This document shows positions 52,722 through 61,050 of a DNA stretch of 64,000 bases, piece after piece. The notes under the pieces were generated by a model. That model was not told the origin of the DNA. It searched no databases and worked only from the letters and a program-made list of their open reading frames with translations. This DNA is from CAYOHP01 sp964403795 [NCBI: uncultured bacterium] (GTDB lineage Bacteria; Muiribacteriota; UBA6191; CAZXTJ01), in contig CAYOHP010000017.1 in the NCBI GenBank assembly GCA_964403795.1, positions 1-64,000 on the forward strand, in the 5' to 3' direction. The position numbers and the translations under genes were made by a program. Position 1 is the stretch's first letter. Each line of letters begins with the position of its first letter.

Positions 52722-52811
52722 GGAATCTAGGTCCGGAGCGAGGGCTCGCCAACCCGGGTGAGAAACCGCGCCCCACGGCCCGCTGGGGTCGCACCCGGTC
52801 TCGGAGCCCAT

Positions 52812-52825
52812 GGTCTCGCGAGACC
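52812..52825. promoter_or_regulatory. Perfect 14-bp palindrome GGTCTCGCGAGACC
   Basis: Fully self-complementary 14-mer in the divergent gap between the DUF21 gene (52721) and the secreted protein gene (52907). It is 58 bases before TGGCCCGGTATGTGC (52870-52884), an imperfect sigma-54-like box whose -12 reads GTGC. Most likely an operator for a dimeric regulator; which gene it serves is unclear. Confidence 0.45.
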
Positions 52826-52906
52826 GCGTCGGGGACCGACACACCGGGCGATGCGGCTGGGGATCGATCTGGCCCGGTATGTGCGAAGGCCAGCTGCGGA
52901 GGCCTC

Positions 52907-53761
52907 ATGTCGTTCCGAACTCCCCGCATCCTTCGCCGCCGGCCGATGCTCCTGTCCGTCCTCTTCGTCTCGATCGGGCTGACCACGCCGCCCCGCTCCC
53001 TCCGGGCGGCCCCGGCCGGACCGGAACCCGGAGGCCAGAGCGGTTTCCTCGGGCAGGAGGAGGGACCGGGTCTGCCTTCCGGACCGCTCCCGGGGCCTTC
53101 CGGCCCCGAACTCCGCGAGGCGCCCCTCCCGGCGCTGCGGGAAGTCCCCTCTCCCGCGCTCCGGGTCGTGGCAGGGCCGCCGGCACTCTCCGGGGACCTG
53201 GATCCCGACGGCTTCGTCTTCTCTTCGGAGTGGCCCAAGCGTATCCCGCTCGGGTCGGGTGGAGGCGGCGAGTCCTGGAGGGGATCGCCGAGGCCCGCGG
53301 TCTCGCAGGGCTTCCATCGCGGCCTGCTCCACTGGAGCTTCCTGCGCGGCCTGGACGACCACTCGCAGGCCAGTCCCTCGCTGGGAGAGGTCGAGGCCGA
53401 CCTGTCGCGCCGGCGTGCCGGAGGCGAGCGGCTGGTCTCCACGCTGTACCGGGCCATGTGCGAATGGTCGGCTGCCCGCGACGGCCTGGCCGCCGCGGAG
53501 GGTCGGGATACCGAGGCTCGCCAGGCCGTCTGGAGACGATGGGTGGAAGAACTGGATGTCGAGATCGTGGCCCTCCGGGCGCTCGGGGCCCGGCTGGCGC
53601 CTTCCCGTAGCGCGGCGCTCCCCATGCACGAGGCCGCAGGCCGGATCTACGGAGCGAGCCCCGCGGGGAGCGTCGAGGAGGGCACCGCCCTGCGCTGGGT
53701 CGAGGAGCTGGAGACGGATCTCCGCGCCTACGGATTCGGCCCCGAGTCTCCGAGACCCTGA
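52907..53761 (+). CDS. Exported protein of unknown function
   Basis: 284 residues, ATG with GGAGG 5 bases upstream. Signal peptide (MLLSVLFVSIGLTTPPRSLRA, start near residue 14). A Pro/Gly/Leu-rich region (~37-95) precedes FVFSSEWPKRIPLGSGGGGESW; the rest is helical (WSFLRGLDDHSQASPSLGEVEADL; WVEELDVEIVALRALGARLAP). No family recognised. The RING-type zinc membrane protein starts 22 bases downstream, probably on the same transcript. Confidence 0.65.
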   Translation: MSFRTPRILRRRPMLLSVLFVSIGLTTPPRSLRAAPAGPEPGGQSGFLGQEEGPGLPSGPLPGPSGPELREAPLPALREVPSPALRVVAGPPALSGDLDPDGFVFSSEWPKRIPLGSGGGGESWRGSPRPAVSQGFHRGLLHWSFLRGLDDHSQASPSLGEVEADLSRRRAGGERLVSTLYRAMCEWSAARDGLAAAEGRDTEARQAVWRRWVEELDVEIVALRALGARLAPSRSAALPMHEAAGRIYGASPAGSVEEGTALRWVEELETDLRAYGFGPESPRP

Positions 53762-53782
53762 GCCGGTGCAACGGCAAGGCCC

Positions 53783-54466
53783 GTGTCTGGGGTGGGCGTG
53801 CCTCCGAGGTCTCCCCCCCGCTCCGCCACTCGCCGAGGCCAGAGCCGCTGTCTGGTTTGCGGTACCGGCGTCGGGCACCGGGACTCCGTCGCATGCCGGC
53901 GCTGCGAGACCCCGGTCCACCCGGAATGCTGGAGCTACGCGGGTGTCTGCCCCGTCTACGGATGCCGGTCGCGGGAGCGGATCGAGGCTGGCCCGGGAGT
54001 CCCATCCCACCCCGTGACCGCGGCTCCCGCGGATCGAGGTCCTGGGCAGCGGGTGCCCGACTGGACCGACATGGGAGTCTGGGTACGCGACTGCGTGCTC
54101 GTGATCGTCCGGTTCGCCATGATGCTGGGCCTGGTCCTGGCCATCCAGATGGAGATCGGGACGATCCGGGAGCCGACCCTCTGGTCGGTGGGCCTCCTCG
54201 TGACGTCGATCGGGTACGCAGCCGGGTACTCGTCCCGGTTCGCCATCCCGGAGAACTCGACCGGGGAGGGCGAACGCCATGGGGCCGCCTGGCTTCTCGG
54301 GTTCCTCATCGAGGCCGCAGTGGTGGCAGCGAGTTCCGTGGCCTGCATCCCGGTGGGAACGATAGGTCTGGCCTGCGTGCTCCATGGCGCAATGCCGGAT
54401 CTCGAATGCACGGCAGCGATCTGCGGCGCGCCCTATCAGCTGGGCCACAGGTTGGCCTGGGGCTGA
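53783..54466 (+). CDS. Membrane protein with prokaryotic RING-type zinc finger
   Basis: 227 residues from GTG 53783 (AAGG 5 bases upstream; GTG 53798 also possible). A zinc finger lies at ~22-61: CLVCGTGVGHRDSVACRRC, then HPECW, then VCPVYGC, the Cys/His pattern of the Prok-RING family (C-x2-C, C-x2-C, H-x2-C-W, C-x3/4-C). At least three hydrophobic segments follow (VRDCVLVIVRFAMMLGLVLAI, LWSVGLLVTSIGYAAGY, AAWLLGFLIEAAVVAASSVA). Prok-RING proteins are often membrane-anchored; whether they act as ubiquitin-like ligases in bacteria is unknown. Convergent with the FHA activator gene. Confidence 0.75.
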   Translation: MSGVGVPPRSPPRSATRRGQSRCLVCGTGVGHRDSVACRRCETPVHPECWSYAGVCPVYGCRSRERIEAGPGVPSHPVTAAPADRGPGQRVPDWTDMGVWVRDCVLVIVRFAMMLGLVLAIQMEIGTIREPTLWSVGLLVTSIGYAAGYSSRFAIPENSTGEGERHGAAWLLGFLIEAAVVAASSVACIPVGTIGLACVLHGAMPDLECTAAICGAPYQLGHRLAWG

Positions 54467-54510
54467 GGGGGGCGTTACTCCAGCGAACCGGCCCGCGGCA
54501 CGCCCGGACG

Positions 54511-55842
54511 CTATTCCTCCGGCTCGGCCTCTCCCCCGCCGCGCATGACGGTGAGCCGGCGGTACAAGGTCGCCCTGCCGATCCCCAGCATCCGGGCAGC
54601 CCGGTTGCGATTGCCGCCGCAGCGGTCCAGGGCGACCTCGATCTCGGCGTCGGTGAGCGAGGCCGTCCGTTCCCGCTGGGCACGCATGATCTCCCCGGCC
54701 TCGCGACTCCATCCGGTCCTCGGGGCCGAACCGATCCTGAGGTCCCGCGCCCGGAGGATCCCATCGAGGGATACCGCCGCCGCGCCCCGGAGCACATAGG
54801 CCAGCTCCCGGATGTTCCCGGGCCAGGCATGGGCCCGCATGGCGTCCTTGGCATCGTCGGCCAGCGAGATCCCGGCCGGCAGGAACTCCCGGGCCAGGAG
54901 GAAGAGGTCGTCGCCCCGGGCCCGCAGGGGAGGGACGTCGAGGACCACCGCGCTCAGCCGGAAGAAGAGATCGGCCCGGAACGTCCCCTCGGCGACCCGG
55001 GCCGCCAGGTCCCGGTGGGAGGCGCTCACCACCCTCACCCGGACCCGCAGCGTCCCGGTGCTGCCCAGGGGCCGCACCTCCCCTTCCTGCAGGGCCCGCA
55101 GCAACTGGGACTGGATCGCCGCCGGCAGCTCCCCGATCTCGTCCAGGAAGAGGGTGCCGCCGTCCGCCGCCACGAAGGCTCCCTGGCGGGCCGCTCCCGC
55201 CCCCGTGTAGGCGCCCTCGACGTGTCCGAACAACTCGCTCCGGGCGGTCTCGGGATCCGAGAGCTGGGTGCAGTCCACGACCTGGTAGGGACCTTCGGGA
55301 TCCCGCCCGAGGCGATGGATGGCGCGGGCCAGGAGTTCCTTGCCGGTCCCCGTCTCGCCCTGGAGCAGCAGGGGGAGGTCGAGCGGCGCCACCTTCTCGA
55401 CCAGCGAGAGCAGGTCGGCGAGCGCTCGGCTGTTGCCGATCACCCCCGCGAAGCTCTCCCTCCGGGGGGGCGTGACCGGGAGGTGGTCCGTCCGGGAGCG
55501 CAGCACGAAGGCACTCGATCCAAGGCGCACGGTCTGATCCGGGGCCAGGTCGGCATCGCGGACCCTGACCTTCTCGACGAAGGTCCCGGACCGGGACTCG
55601 AGATCGACGACCCGGTATCCGGTACCGGAGGGTTCGAGGCGCAGGTGCTCGCGCGAGACCGAAGGATCCCGGAACACCAGGTCCGCGGTCTCGGAACGTC
55701 CCAGGATCACAGGCTGGTCCGTGAGGGCCCGTTCGAGTCCGGCCTCGGGCCCCTCGGTCACGACCAGGACCATCCGTTCGAGCCGCAGGGCGACCCCCTG
55801 GGCCGAGGTGGTCAGCATGCTGCGGGTGGTGGATTCGCTCAC
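54511..55842 (-). CDS. FHA domain sigma-54-dependent activator with GAYTGA loop
   Basis: 443 residues from GTG 55842. FHA ~22-118: ILGRSETADLVF with Arg49, VSREHLRLE with Ser/His, SRSGTF. AAA+ domain: Walker A GETGTGKE at 162-169, sigma-54 loop GAYTGA at 210-215 (Phe to Tyr; known to be tolerated in some activators), Walker B GTLFLDEIGEL, HAWPGNIRELAY. C-terminal Fis-type helix-turn-helix, CGGNRNRAARMLGIGRATLYRRL. Divergent from the STPK gene at 55920 across a 77-base gap, so kinase and activator may be a signalling pair. Second FHA-type activator in the window; sequence differs clearly from the first, so they probably bind different sites. Confidence 0.9.
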   Translation of the reverse strand: MSESTTRSMLTTSAQGVALRLERMVLVVTEGPEAGLERALTDQPVILGRSETADLVFRDPSVSREHLRLEPSGTGYRVVDLESRSGTFVEKVRVRDADLAPDQTVRLGSSAFVLRSRTDHLPVTPPRRESFAGVIGNSRALADLLSLVEKVAPLDLPLLLQGETGTGKELLARAIHRLGRDPEGPYQVVDCTQLSDPETARSELFGHVEGAYTGAGAARQGAFVAADGGTLFLDEIGELPAAIQSQLLRALQEGEVRPLGSTGTLRVRVRVVSASHRDLAARVAEGTFRADLFFRLSAVVLDVPPLRARGDDLFLLAREFLPAGISLADDAKDAMRAHAWPGNIRELAYVLRGAAAVSLDGILRARDLRIGSAPRTGWSREAGEIMRAQRERTASLTDAEIEVALDRCGGNRNRAARMLGIGRATLYRRLTVMRGGGEAEPEE

Positions 55843-55906
55843 CCCGCCATTGCACCAGAGGGCCGGTGCCATCGCAATTCCGCTCTGCCGCGTCCCAGGT
55901 CGCCCG

Positions 55907-55912
55907 TACACT
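55907..55912 (+). promoter_or_regulatory. Putative -10 element (TACACT), near-leaderless
   Basis: TACACT ends 8 bases before the kinase ATG at 55920, and no ribosome site lies between, so the transcript is expected to start at the ATG. Confidence 0.4.
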
Positions 55913-55919
55913 CGTCCCG

Positions 55920-57968
55920 ATGACAGGTCCCGATCCCGACCCGCGCTACGGACGTCGCTACCAGGCGATCCGCCTGGTCGGGAAGGGCGCCAACGGCGAG
56001 GTCTACGAGGCCCTCGACACCCGCCTGGAACGGAGGGTGGCGGTGAAGGTCTTCGGGGCGAGCCCCGACTTCGACGCCGGTCGGCAGCGCTTCACCCGGG
56101 AGGCAAGGCTGCTCGGTTCCCACCCGCACCCCGCGATCGTCGCGGTCCTCGATGTGGACATGGAGTCGGATCCGCCCTTCCTGGTGCTGGCCTGGATGCC
56201 GGGGGGAGACCTGGCGGACCTGCTGCGCCTGAGCGGTGCCCTGCCGGCGGCCGAGGTGGTCCGGATCGGTGCCCGTCTGGCCTCCGCCCTCGCCCACCTC
56301 CACGGGCTCGGGATCCTGCACCGGGACGTGAAGCTCGAGAACGTCCTGCGGGACGAGGCCGGGGAGGTCGCGCTCGCCGACCTGGGCCTCGCCGCCGGTG
56401 AGGGCATGGCGCCCCTGACCAAGACGGGATTCCTGGTAGGGACGCCCCGCTACATGGCGCCCGAGCTCGCCCACGAGGGGGTCTACTCGGCGGCCTCCGA
56501 CCTCTTCGCCCTGGGTGTGGTCCTGGCGGAACTGGGGACCGGGCAGCGGCGGAGCGTCTCGGCGCCCGACCGGGATCGGGAATCCGAGGACCTGGCGGGG
56601 AGCCTCGAGCCGGCGTCGCTCCGGACCCTGGTCCGCAGCCTCCTCCACAGCCAACCGGGATGGAGACCGGCCAGCGCCAGGGAAATCGCGGAACGCCTGG
56701 ACGCGATCGGGAGCGAGCTCTCGGGCGCACCCGTGGGACGCGTCCCGACCTCCACCCTCGAGGACGCGACCAGCGAGGTCCCCGGATCCACGGTGGTGGC
56801 ACCCGGGAGGCCATCTGCGGTCGCGGGGCAGGAAGCCGGGTGGTCTGCCGTGCGCCGCCGGGCGGCAGGCGCGGCGGTCGGCGCCCTGGTGGCGCTGCTG
56901 GCGATGTCATGGGCGAGGATCCGACCCGTCCTCGGTGGCGATCCCGGTTCCGGGGATCCCCGACCCGGGTCGACGAACGTCCCTGCCCCGCCACCCGGGC
57001 CGGGAGCCGCGGAAGCGCTGGCGAAGGCCATGGCGCCTCGTCGCAGGTGTCTGCTCGAGAGCTGGGACCGGACCGACCCGGCGGCCCTGGAGGGACTCGC
57101 CGCCCGGATCGAGCGGGTCGCCGACCAGGAGTGCTTCCAGAGACGAGGGGAACTCCGGGAGATCCTCGCCCGCGCCCTCGACGGAGGCCGTGACGGCGCC
57201 ACGGCCCCGGTCCTGGAAGCCTCGGCTCCCTGGTTCGAGGCTGCCGAGCAGGTGCGCCTGCTCACCATGGACCTCGGGACATGGAACCTGGAGCGCTTCG
57301 ACCGTCGGGACGAGTTCCTGGCGATGACCGAACGCCTGGAGCAGGTCCAGGACCTGGATCGGCAGCTCGCTTCCGAGATCCTGGTGCCGCGGTTCTCGGA
57401 ACGGGCGGGCCTGCTCGACCTGGCGATGCTCGCAGAGGCCCGGCGCACCGATCTGCTCCCGGGGTTCGACGACGTGCTACTGGCGCGGCGCCTGGCCGCC
57501 GGGCTCCGGGACGGGGGGGAGGTCGCAGGCGTCGACGCAGCCGGCACCGCGCTCGCCCGGCTGCTCGACCACGCGCTCCAGCGGGCCCAGACCGACGCCC
57601 TGGGACCCGGCCGGCCGCTGCCCCTGGAACACCTCGATCTCCTGGTCGGCCTGGCGATCCGTCCCGGGAGCCCGGATCGCCACCGGGTCTCGTTCCTCGA
57701 CCACACCCTCGCCCTGGCGGCCCACTACGTCTTCATGAGCGCGTTCCGGGACGTGGTCCCTGCGGTACGCGCCGCCGAGCTGGCCCAGCGGCTCCTGGAC
57801 CGGATCGAGCAGGATGGCGGTCGCGCCCGCTTCGGCTACCGCCTCCCTGAGGAAGGCTGGTGGGGGCCGCGGCAGCCGGCCTCGAACGCCACCAACCCGG
57901 CCGTGGCGGCGCTGCGGTCCCGCATCCTCTCGCTGCTCGGGCCGGAGGCGTCCCCGACCGGGAGGTGA
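55920..57968 (+). CDS. Transmembrane Ser/Thr protein kinase (DLG variant) divergent from FHA activator
   Basis: 682 residues from ATG 55920. Kinase domain ~14-265: GKGANGEVY loop (21-29), Lys43 in AVKVF, HRDVKLEN with Asp136, and ADLGLA where DFG reads DLG (Asp154 kept). GTPRYMAPE follows. A linker leads to a membrane segment at ~314-330, then ~350 helical residues, probably outside, with no known domain. The DLG change is known in some active kinases and may alter activation-loop dynamics. The gene is divergent from the FHA activator gene. No ribosome site; probable leaderless start. Confidence 0.88.
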   Translation: MTGPDPDPRYGRRYQAIRLVGKGANGEVYEALDTRLERRVAVKVFGASPDFDAGRQRFTREARLLGSHPHPAIVAVLDVDMESDPPFLVLAWMPGGDLADLLRLSGALPAAEVVRIGARLASALAHLHGLGILHRDVKLENVLRDEAGEVALADLGLAAGEGMAPLTKTGFLVGTPRYMAPELAHEGVYSAASDLFALGVVLAELGTGQRRSVSAPDRDRESEDLAGSLEPASLRTLVRSLLHSQPGWRPASAREIAERLDAIGSELSGAPVGRVPTSTLEDATSEVPGSTVVAPGRPSAVAGQEAGWSAVRRRAAGAAVGALVALLAMSWARIRPVLGGDPGSGDPRPGSTNVPAPPPGPGAAEALAKAMAPRRRCLLESWDRTDPAALEGLAARIERVADQECFQRRGELREILARALDGGRDGATAPVLEASAPWFEAAEQVRLLTMDLGTWNLERFDRRDEFLAMTERLEQVQDLDRQLASEILVPRFSERAGLLDLAMLAEARRTDLLPGFDDVLLARRLAAGLRDGGEVAGVDAAGTALARLLDHALQRAQTDALGPGRPLPLEHLDLLVGLAIRPGSPDRHRVSFLDHTLALAAHYVFMSAFRDVVPAVRAAELAQRLLDRIEQDGGRARFGYRLPEEGWWGPRQPASNATNPAVAALRSRILSLLGPEASPTGR

Positions 57969-58061
57969 TCCGGGGGCGACCAGGAGGGTCGGACCCGACT
58001 CCGGAGGCCTCCCTGGCACCGCGCCCGGATGCGGGCTACCCTCGAAGGGGAGGTCGTGACG

Positions 58062-58595
58062 ATGCCCCTGCATCCCGGTCGCTGCCTGTTCCTCGCCTGC
58101 CTCCTGATGGTGCCTGCAGGCGCACTCCGGGCCGAACCGCCCCTGCCGTCCGACGAGCGCCTCGCCCTGATGGAGGAGGCTGCCGCCCCCCTCGACGGGG
58201 TCTGGACCGGTGAGTTCCGCCAGTTCGACCCGGGACGGTTCATGGGCTACCCGATGCGCATGGAGGTCACCAGCCGGACCGAGCCCGATGGACGGGTGCG
58301 GATCGAGGGAACCCTCCACTGGCCCACCCTGCGGGATGGTGTGACCTCGCTCTCGGGATCCCGGCGCGGCAACATGCTGCGTTTCACCGAACCGGAACTC
58401 CTGCAGGGCTCCGAGCTGGTGCTCCTCGGCGACTACCAGGCCTCGTTCCGGACCCCTGACCGGATCGAGGGTGTCTGGGTGCATCCGGACCGGAATGCCC
58501 GGGACGGCTTCGGGACCTTCGTGCTCGAGCGCAGCTCCCTGGCCCGGACCTGGCAAGTGCAGGAGCCGGGCTGGCTGGAGGCTCCGGGACGCTGA
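58062..58595 (+). CDS. Small secreted protein of unknown function
   Basis: 177 residues from ATG 58062 (GGAGG 8 bases upstream; a TACCCT box lies 20 bases before the ATG). Signal peptide residues 1-24 (CLFLACLLMVPAGALRA). The mature part is beta-rich (GVWTGEFRQFDPGRFMGYPMRMEVTSRTEPDGRVRIEGTLHWP) and looks like a lipocalin-type or all-beta barrel with repeated Trp/Gly strands. No family recognised. Convergent with the radical SAM gene. Confidence 0.65.
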   Translation: MPLHPGRCLFLACLLMVPAGALRAEPPLPSDERLALMEEAAAPLDGVWTGEFRQFDPGRFMGYPMRMEVTSRTEPDGRVRIEGTLHWPTLRDGVTSLSGSRRGNMLRFTEPELLQGSELVLLGDYQASFRTPDRIEGVWVHPDRNARDGFGTFVLERSSLARTWQVQEPGWLEAPGR

Positions 58596-58613
58596 AGGGT
58601 CGTCGCCGGCCGG

Positions 58614-59999
58614 CTACCCGACGCCGAGATCGAGTCGATCCGCCAGTTCCTCCAGCGAGGGGTGGAGGATCCGGCCGTCCCCCAGCGATCCGGCCTCGGC
58701 CGGGAGGTTCCGGGTGAGGCGCTTCAAGCCGTAGAAGCCGTTCATGGCCGCCGAGAGCACCTGGCCGCCACGGGAAAGCTGCCTCGCCCCTCGTACCAGG
58801 CGCGCCGCCACCCTCCCGGGCGAGAACGTCCGATCCCACAGTTCCCGGTGGGCCCGTAGCAGCTCGTCCGGCGTCATCCGCGCCGGCGTGAAGGCCACGT
58901 TGTAGCCGTTGTAGTGGTCCCAGCCGAGCTCCGGGCGGAGCCGACCCGAACCGAGCCATTCCTGGTAGATGCGGGTCCCCCGGAAGGGCGTGAGGATGCT
59001 GAGGAAGGGCACGTCGAACTCGAGCTCCTGGAGCTGGTCCGCCATCCGCACGATGCTCTCCGGCGTCTGGCAGTCGAAGCCCGCGATGAATCCGGCCATG
59101 ACGCAGATGCCCCGGTCATGGAGGCGCTCCACCGCCTCGCCGTAGGCGGCCACCCGGTTCTGGCGCTTGGTCACGCTCTCGAGGGCATCCTCCTCGAAGC
59201 TCTCGATCCCGAGGAAGATGCCGGCACAGCCGGAAGCCTCCATGAGATCGAGCAGCTCGGGATCCCTCACGATGTCGATGCTGGCCTGGGTGAGCCACCA
59301 CCGGTCGAGGCCCCGGAGCTCGCGCAGGAGGTCCTTGGCCCAGGCGCGCTGGACCAGCAGGTTGTCGTCCCAGAACCAGACCAGTCGCTCCTGCCACCAG
59401 TGGGGGAAGTGCGACCCGGCGACGTCCCGCACCACCTCCTCGACCGGCCGGACCCGGAAGCCCGGGTTCAGGTCGGGCACGGTGCAGAACCCGCAGGTGA
59501 AGGGGCAGCCCCGGGTCGCCTGCAGGACCCGCGGCACCATGAAGGCCGGCTCGAGCAGGTCGTAGCGGGGCGTGGGGAGGCCGGCCAGTTCCGGGGCACC
59601 ACCCCGGTAGACCCGGTCCGGGGTCCCGGCCGAGAAGTCCTCCACCACCCGAGGCCAGATCGCATCGGCCTCGCCGGTCACCACCGCGTCGAAGTGCTGG
59701 AGGGCCTCGTCCACCCAGTAGGTGACATGGGGGCCGCCGGCCACCACCGGGACACCCAGGGCCCGGTAGGCGTCGGCGACCTCGTAGGCCCGGCGGGCGA
59801 AACCGGAGAAGAAGCTGATCGCCACCAGATCGGGCCAGCCGTCCACGGGTACCGGGCGCACCTGTTCATGGACCAGATCGACTTCGTGCTCGCGGGGCGT
59901 CAGCGCTGCCAGGTGCATGCCCGTCACCGGGGGAACCATGTGCCAGGCATGCCCCCGGAGGTAGCGGGGCAGGTAGCTGACCACGATGCGGATCCTCAC
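58614..59999 (-). CDS. B12-binding radical SAM protein
   Basis: 461 residues from GTG 59999 with GAGGGAGG 6 bases upstream. Cobalamin-type N-domain ~1-140 (PVPVDGWPDLVAISFFSGFARRAYEVADAY; VVAGGPHVTYW; VVTGEADAIWPRVVEDF). Radical SAM core: Cys165, Cys169, Cys172 in GCPFTCGFCTVP, then LVWFWDDNLLVQRAWAKDLLRELRG and GCAGIFLGIESFEEDALE. The DDN and GIESF patterns fit MiaB/BchE-type or hopanoid-methylase-like enzymes. The product cannot be named; the gene stands alone, divergent from the TrkA-C gene. Confidence 0.85.
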   Translation of the reverse strand: MRIRIVVSYLPRYLRGHAWHMVPPVTGMHLAALTPREHEVDLVHEQVRPVPVDGWPDLVAISFFSGFARRAYEVADAYRALGVPVVAGGPHVTYWVDEALQHFDAVVTGEADAIWPRVVEDFSAGTPDRVYRGGAPELAGLPTPRYDLLEPAFMVPRVLQATRGCPFTCGFCTVPDLNPGFRVRPVEEVVRDVAGSHFPHWWQERLVWFWDDNLLVQRAWAKDLLRELRGLDRWWLTQASIDIVRDPELLDLMEASGCAGIFLGIESFEEDALESVTKRQNRVAAYGEAVERLHDRGICVMAGFIAGFDCQTPESIVRMADQLQELEFDVPFLSILTPFRGTRIYQEWLGSGRLRPELGWDHYNGYNVAFTPARMTPDELLRAHRELWDRTFSPGRVAARLVRGARQLSRGGQVLSAAMNGFYGLKRLTRNLPAEAGSLGDGRILHPSLEELADRLDLGVG

Positions 60000-60081
60000 G
60001 AGGCGCCTCCCTCGGTCCCTGCGAAGGTAGCCCGGCCCCTGCTCCCGGAGACGCCGGGCACCGGCGGCGGCACCCACCGGA

Positions 60082-60087
60082 TACACT
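60082..60087 (+). promoter_or_regulatory. Putative -10 element (TACACT)
   Basis: TACACT 33 bases before the ATG at 60120 in the gap shared with the radical SAM gene; no convincing -35. Confidence 0.4.
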
Positions 60088-60119
60088 CGGAGGGGTCGGA
60101 TCCCCGCACCGGAACCTCC

Positions 60120-60959
60120 ATGCTCGCGATCTACGCGTTCCTCTCGGTCGTCGCCATCTCGCTCCTGATCCTCAGGGTCGGGACCATCGCCCTCATGCTG
60201 ACCGGCCTCTCGGAGGACCTCGCTGCCTTCCAGGCACTCTCGGCCTTCACCGGGACGGGCTTCACGACCTCCGAGGCCGAGTCGATGATGAGCCATCCCG
60301 GGCGTCGCAGGATCGTCCGCGACCTGATGATCCTCGGGAACATGGGAGTCGTCTCGGCCGTCTCGACCGCGATCCTGACGGTGGGCTCGCTCGCAAGCTC
60401 CCAGCAGGGGGAGCAGTCCCTGATGGTGCTCCTCTGCGGCCTCGGCCTGATCTCGGCGACCAGTTTCCACCCGAAGTTGCGGCGGGCCATCTCGATTCCC
60501 ATCCAGAAGTCCCTCGAGGCGCTCACGGACCTCGAACTCAAGGACTACGCGGACCTGCTCCAGGTCGAGGGCGGCTACCGGGTAGCCGAGCTGCGGATCG
60601 GCGCCGACCACTGGGCCTGCGGGAAGACCCTGCTGCAGCTCCGCCTCGCCGACGAAGGCGTCTGGATCCTGGGGATCCGCCGGGCCGACGGACGCTATCT
60701 CGGGGTCCCGGTGCCGACGACCGCCGTCCTGGCCGAAGACCACCTGATCGTCTACGGGAAGGCCCAGGAACTCGCCGACCTGGCCCACCGCAAGCAGGGC
60801 CCCGAAGGGGACGCCGAGCACCGCGCCGCCAAGATCCGGGCAGACCGGATCGAAGCGGCCGAGATCCTGGAGGACCGCCTGGCATTGGAGGCTCCGGAAC
60901 CCGCGGATCCGGAGGGTCCGCGCGGGGATCCCCCCGGGAACCCTTCTCAGGGCTCGTAG
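60120..60959 (+). CDS. Membrane protein with TrkA-C (RCK_C) domain
   Basis: 279 residues from ATG 60120. The N-terminal part has a strong membrane segment (LAIYAFLSVVAISLLIL), FQALSAFTGTGFTTSEAESMMSHPGRR and a second pair near LGNMGVVSAVSTAILTVGSL and SLMVLLCGLGLIS, then a soluble C-domain ~150-240: GYRVAELRIGADHWACGKTLLQLRL, EGVWILGIRRADG, LAEDHLIVYGKAQEL, the RCK_C fold of TrkA-type K+ channel regulators that bind c-di-AMP or nucleotides. Such small membrane-RCK_C proteins occur in many bacteria; their role may be ion or osmotic signalling. Tail is Asp/Glu/Pro-rich. Confidence 0.78.
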   Translation: MLAIYAFLSVVAISLLILRVGTIALMLTGLSEDLAAFQALSAFTGTGFTTSEAESMMSHPGRRRIVRDLMILGNMGVVSAVSTAILTVGSLASSQQGEQSLMVLLCGLGLISATSFHPKLRRAISIPIQKSLEALTDLELKDYADLLQVEGGYRVAELRIGADHWACGKTLLQLRLADEGVWILGIRRADGRYLGVPVPTTAVLAEDHLIVYGKAQELADLAHRKQGPEGDAEHRAAKIRADRIEAAEILEDRLALEAPEPADPEGPRGDPPGNPSQGS

Positions 60960-61021
60960 CCGGTCTTCGACCTGCCGAGGGGGATCTGCCGATGAGGACC
61001 ACCGGCTCCCGGATCCCCGGG

Positions 61022-61027
61022 TACTCT
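61022..61027 (+). promoter_or_regulatory. Putative -10 element (TACTCT)
   Basis: TACTCT 24 bases before the ATG at 61051, followed by AGGAAGG as a ribosome site. Confidence 0.35.
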
Positions 61028-61050
61028 GGCCCCCGACCCAGGAAGGCTCC

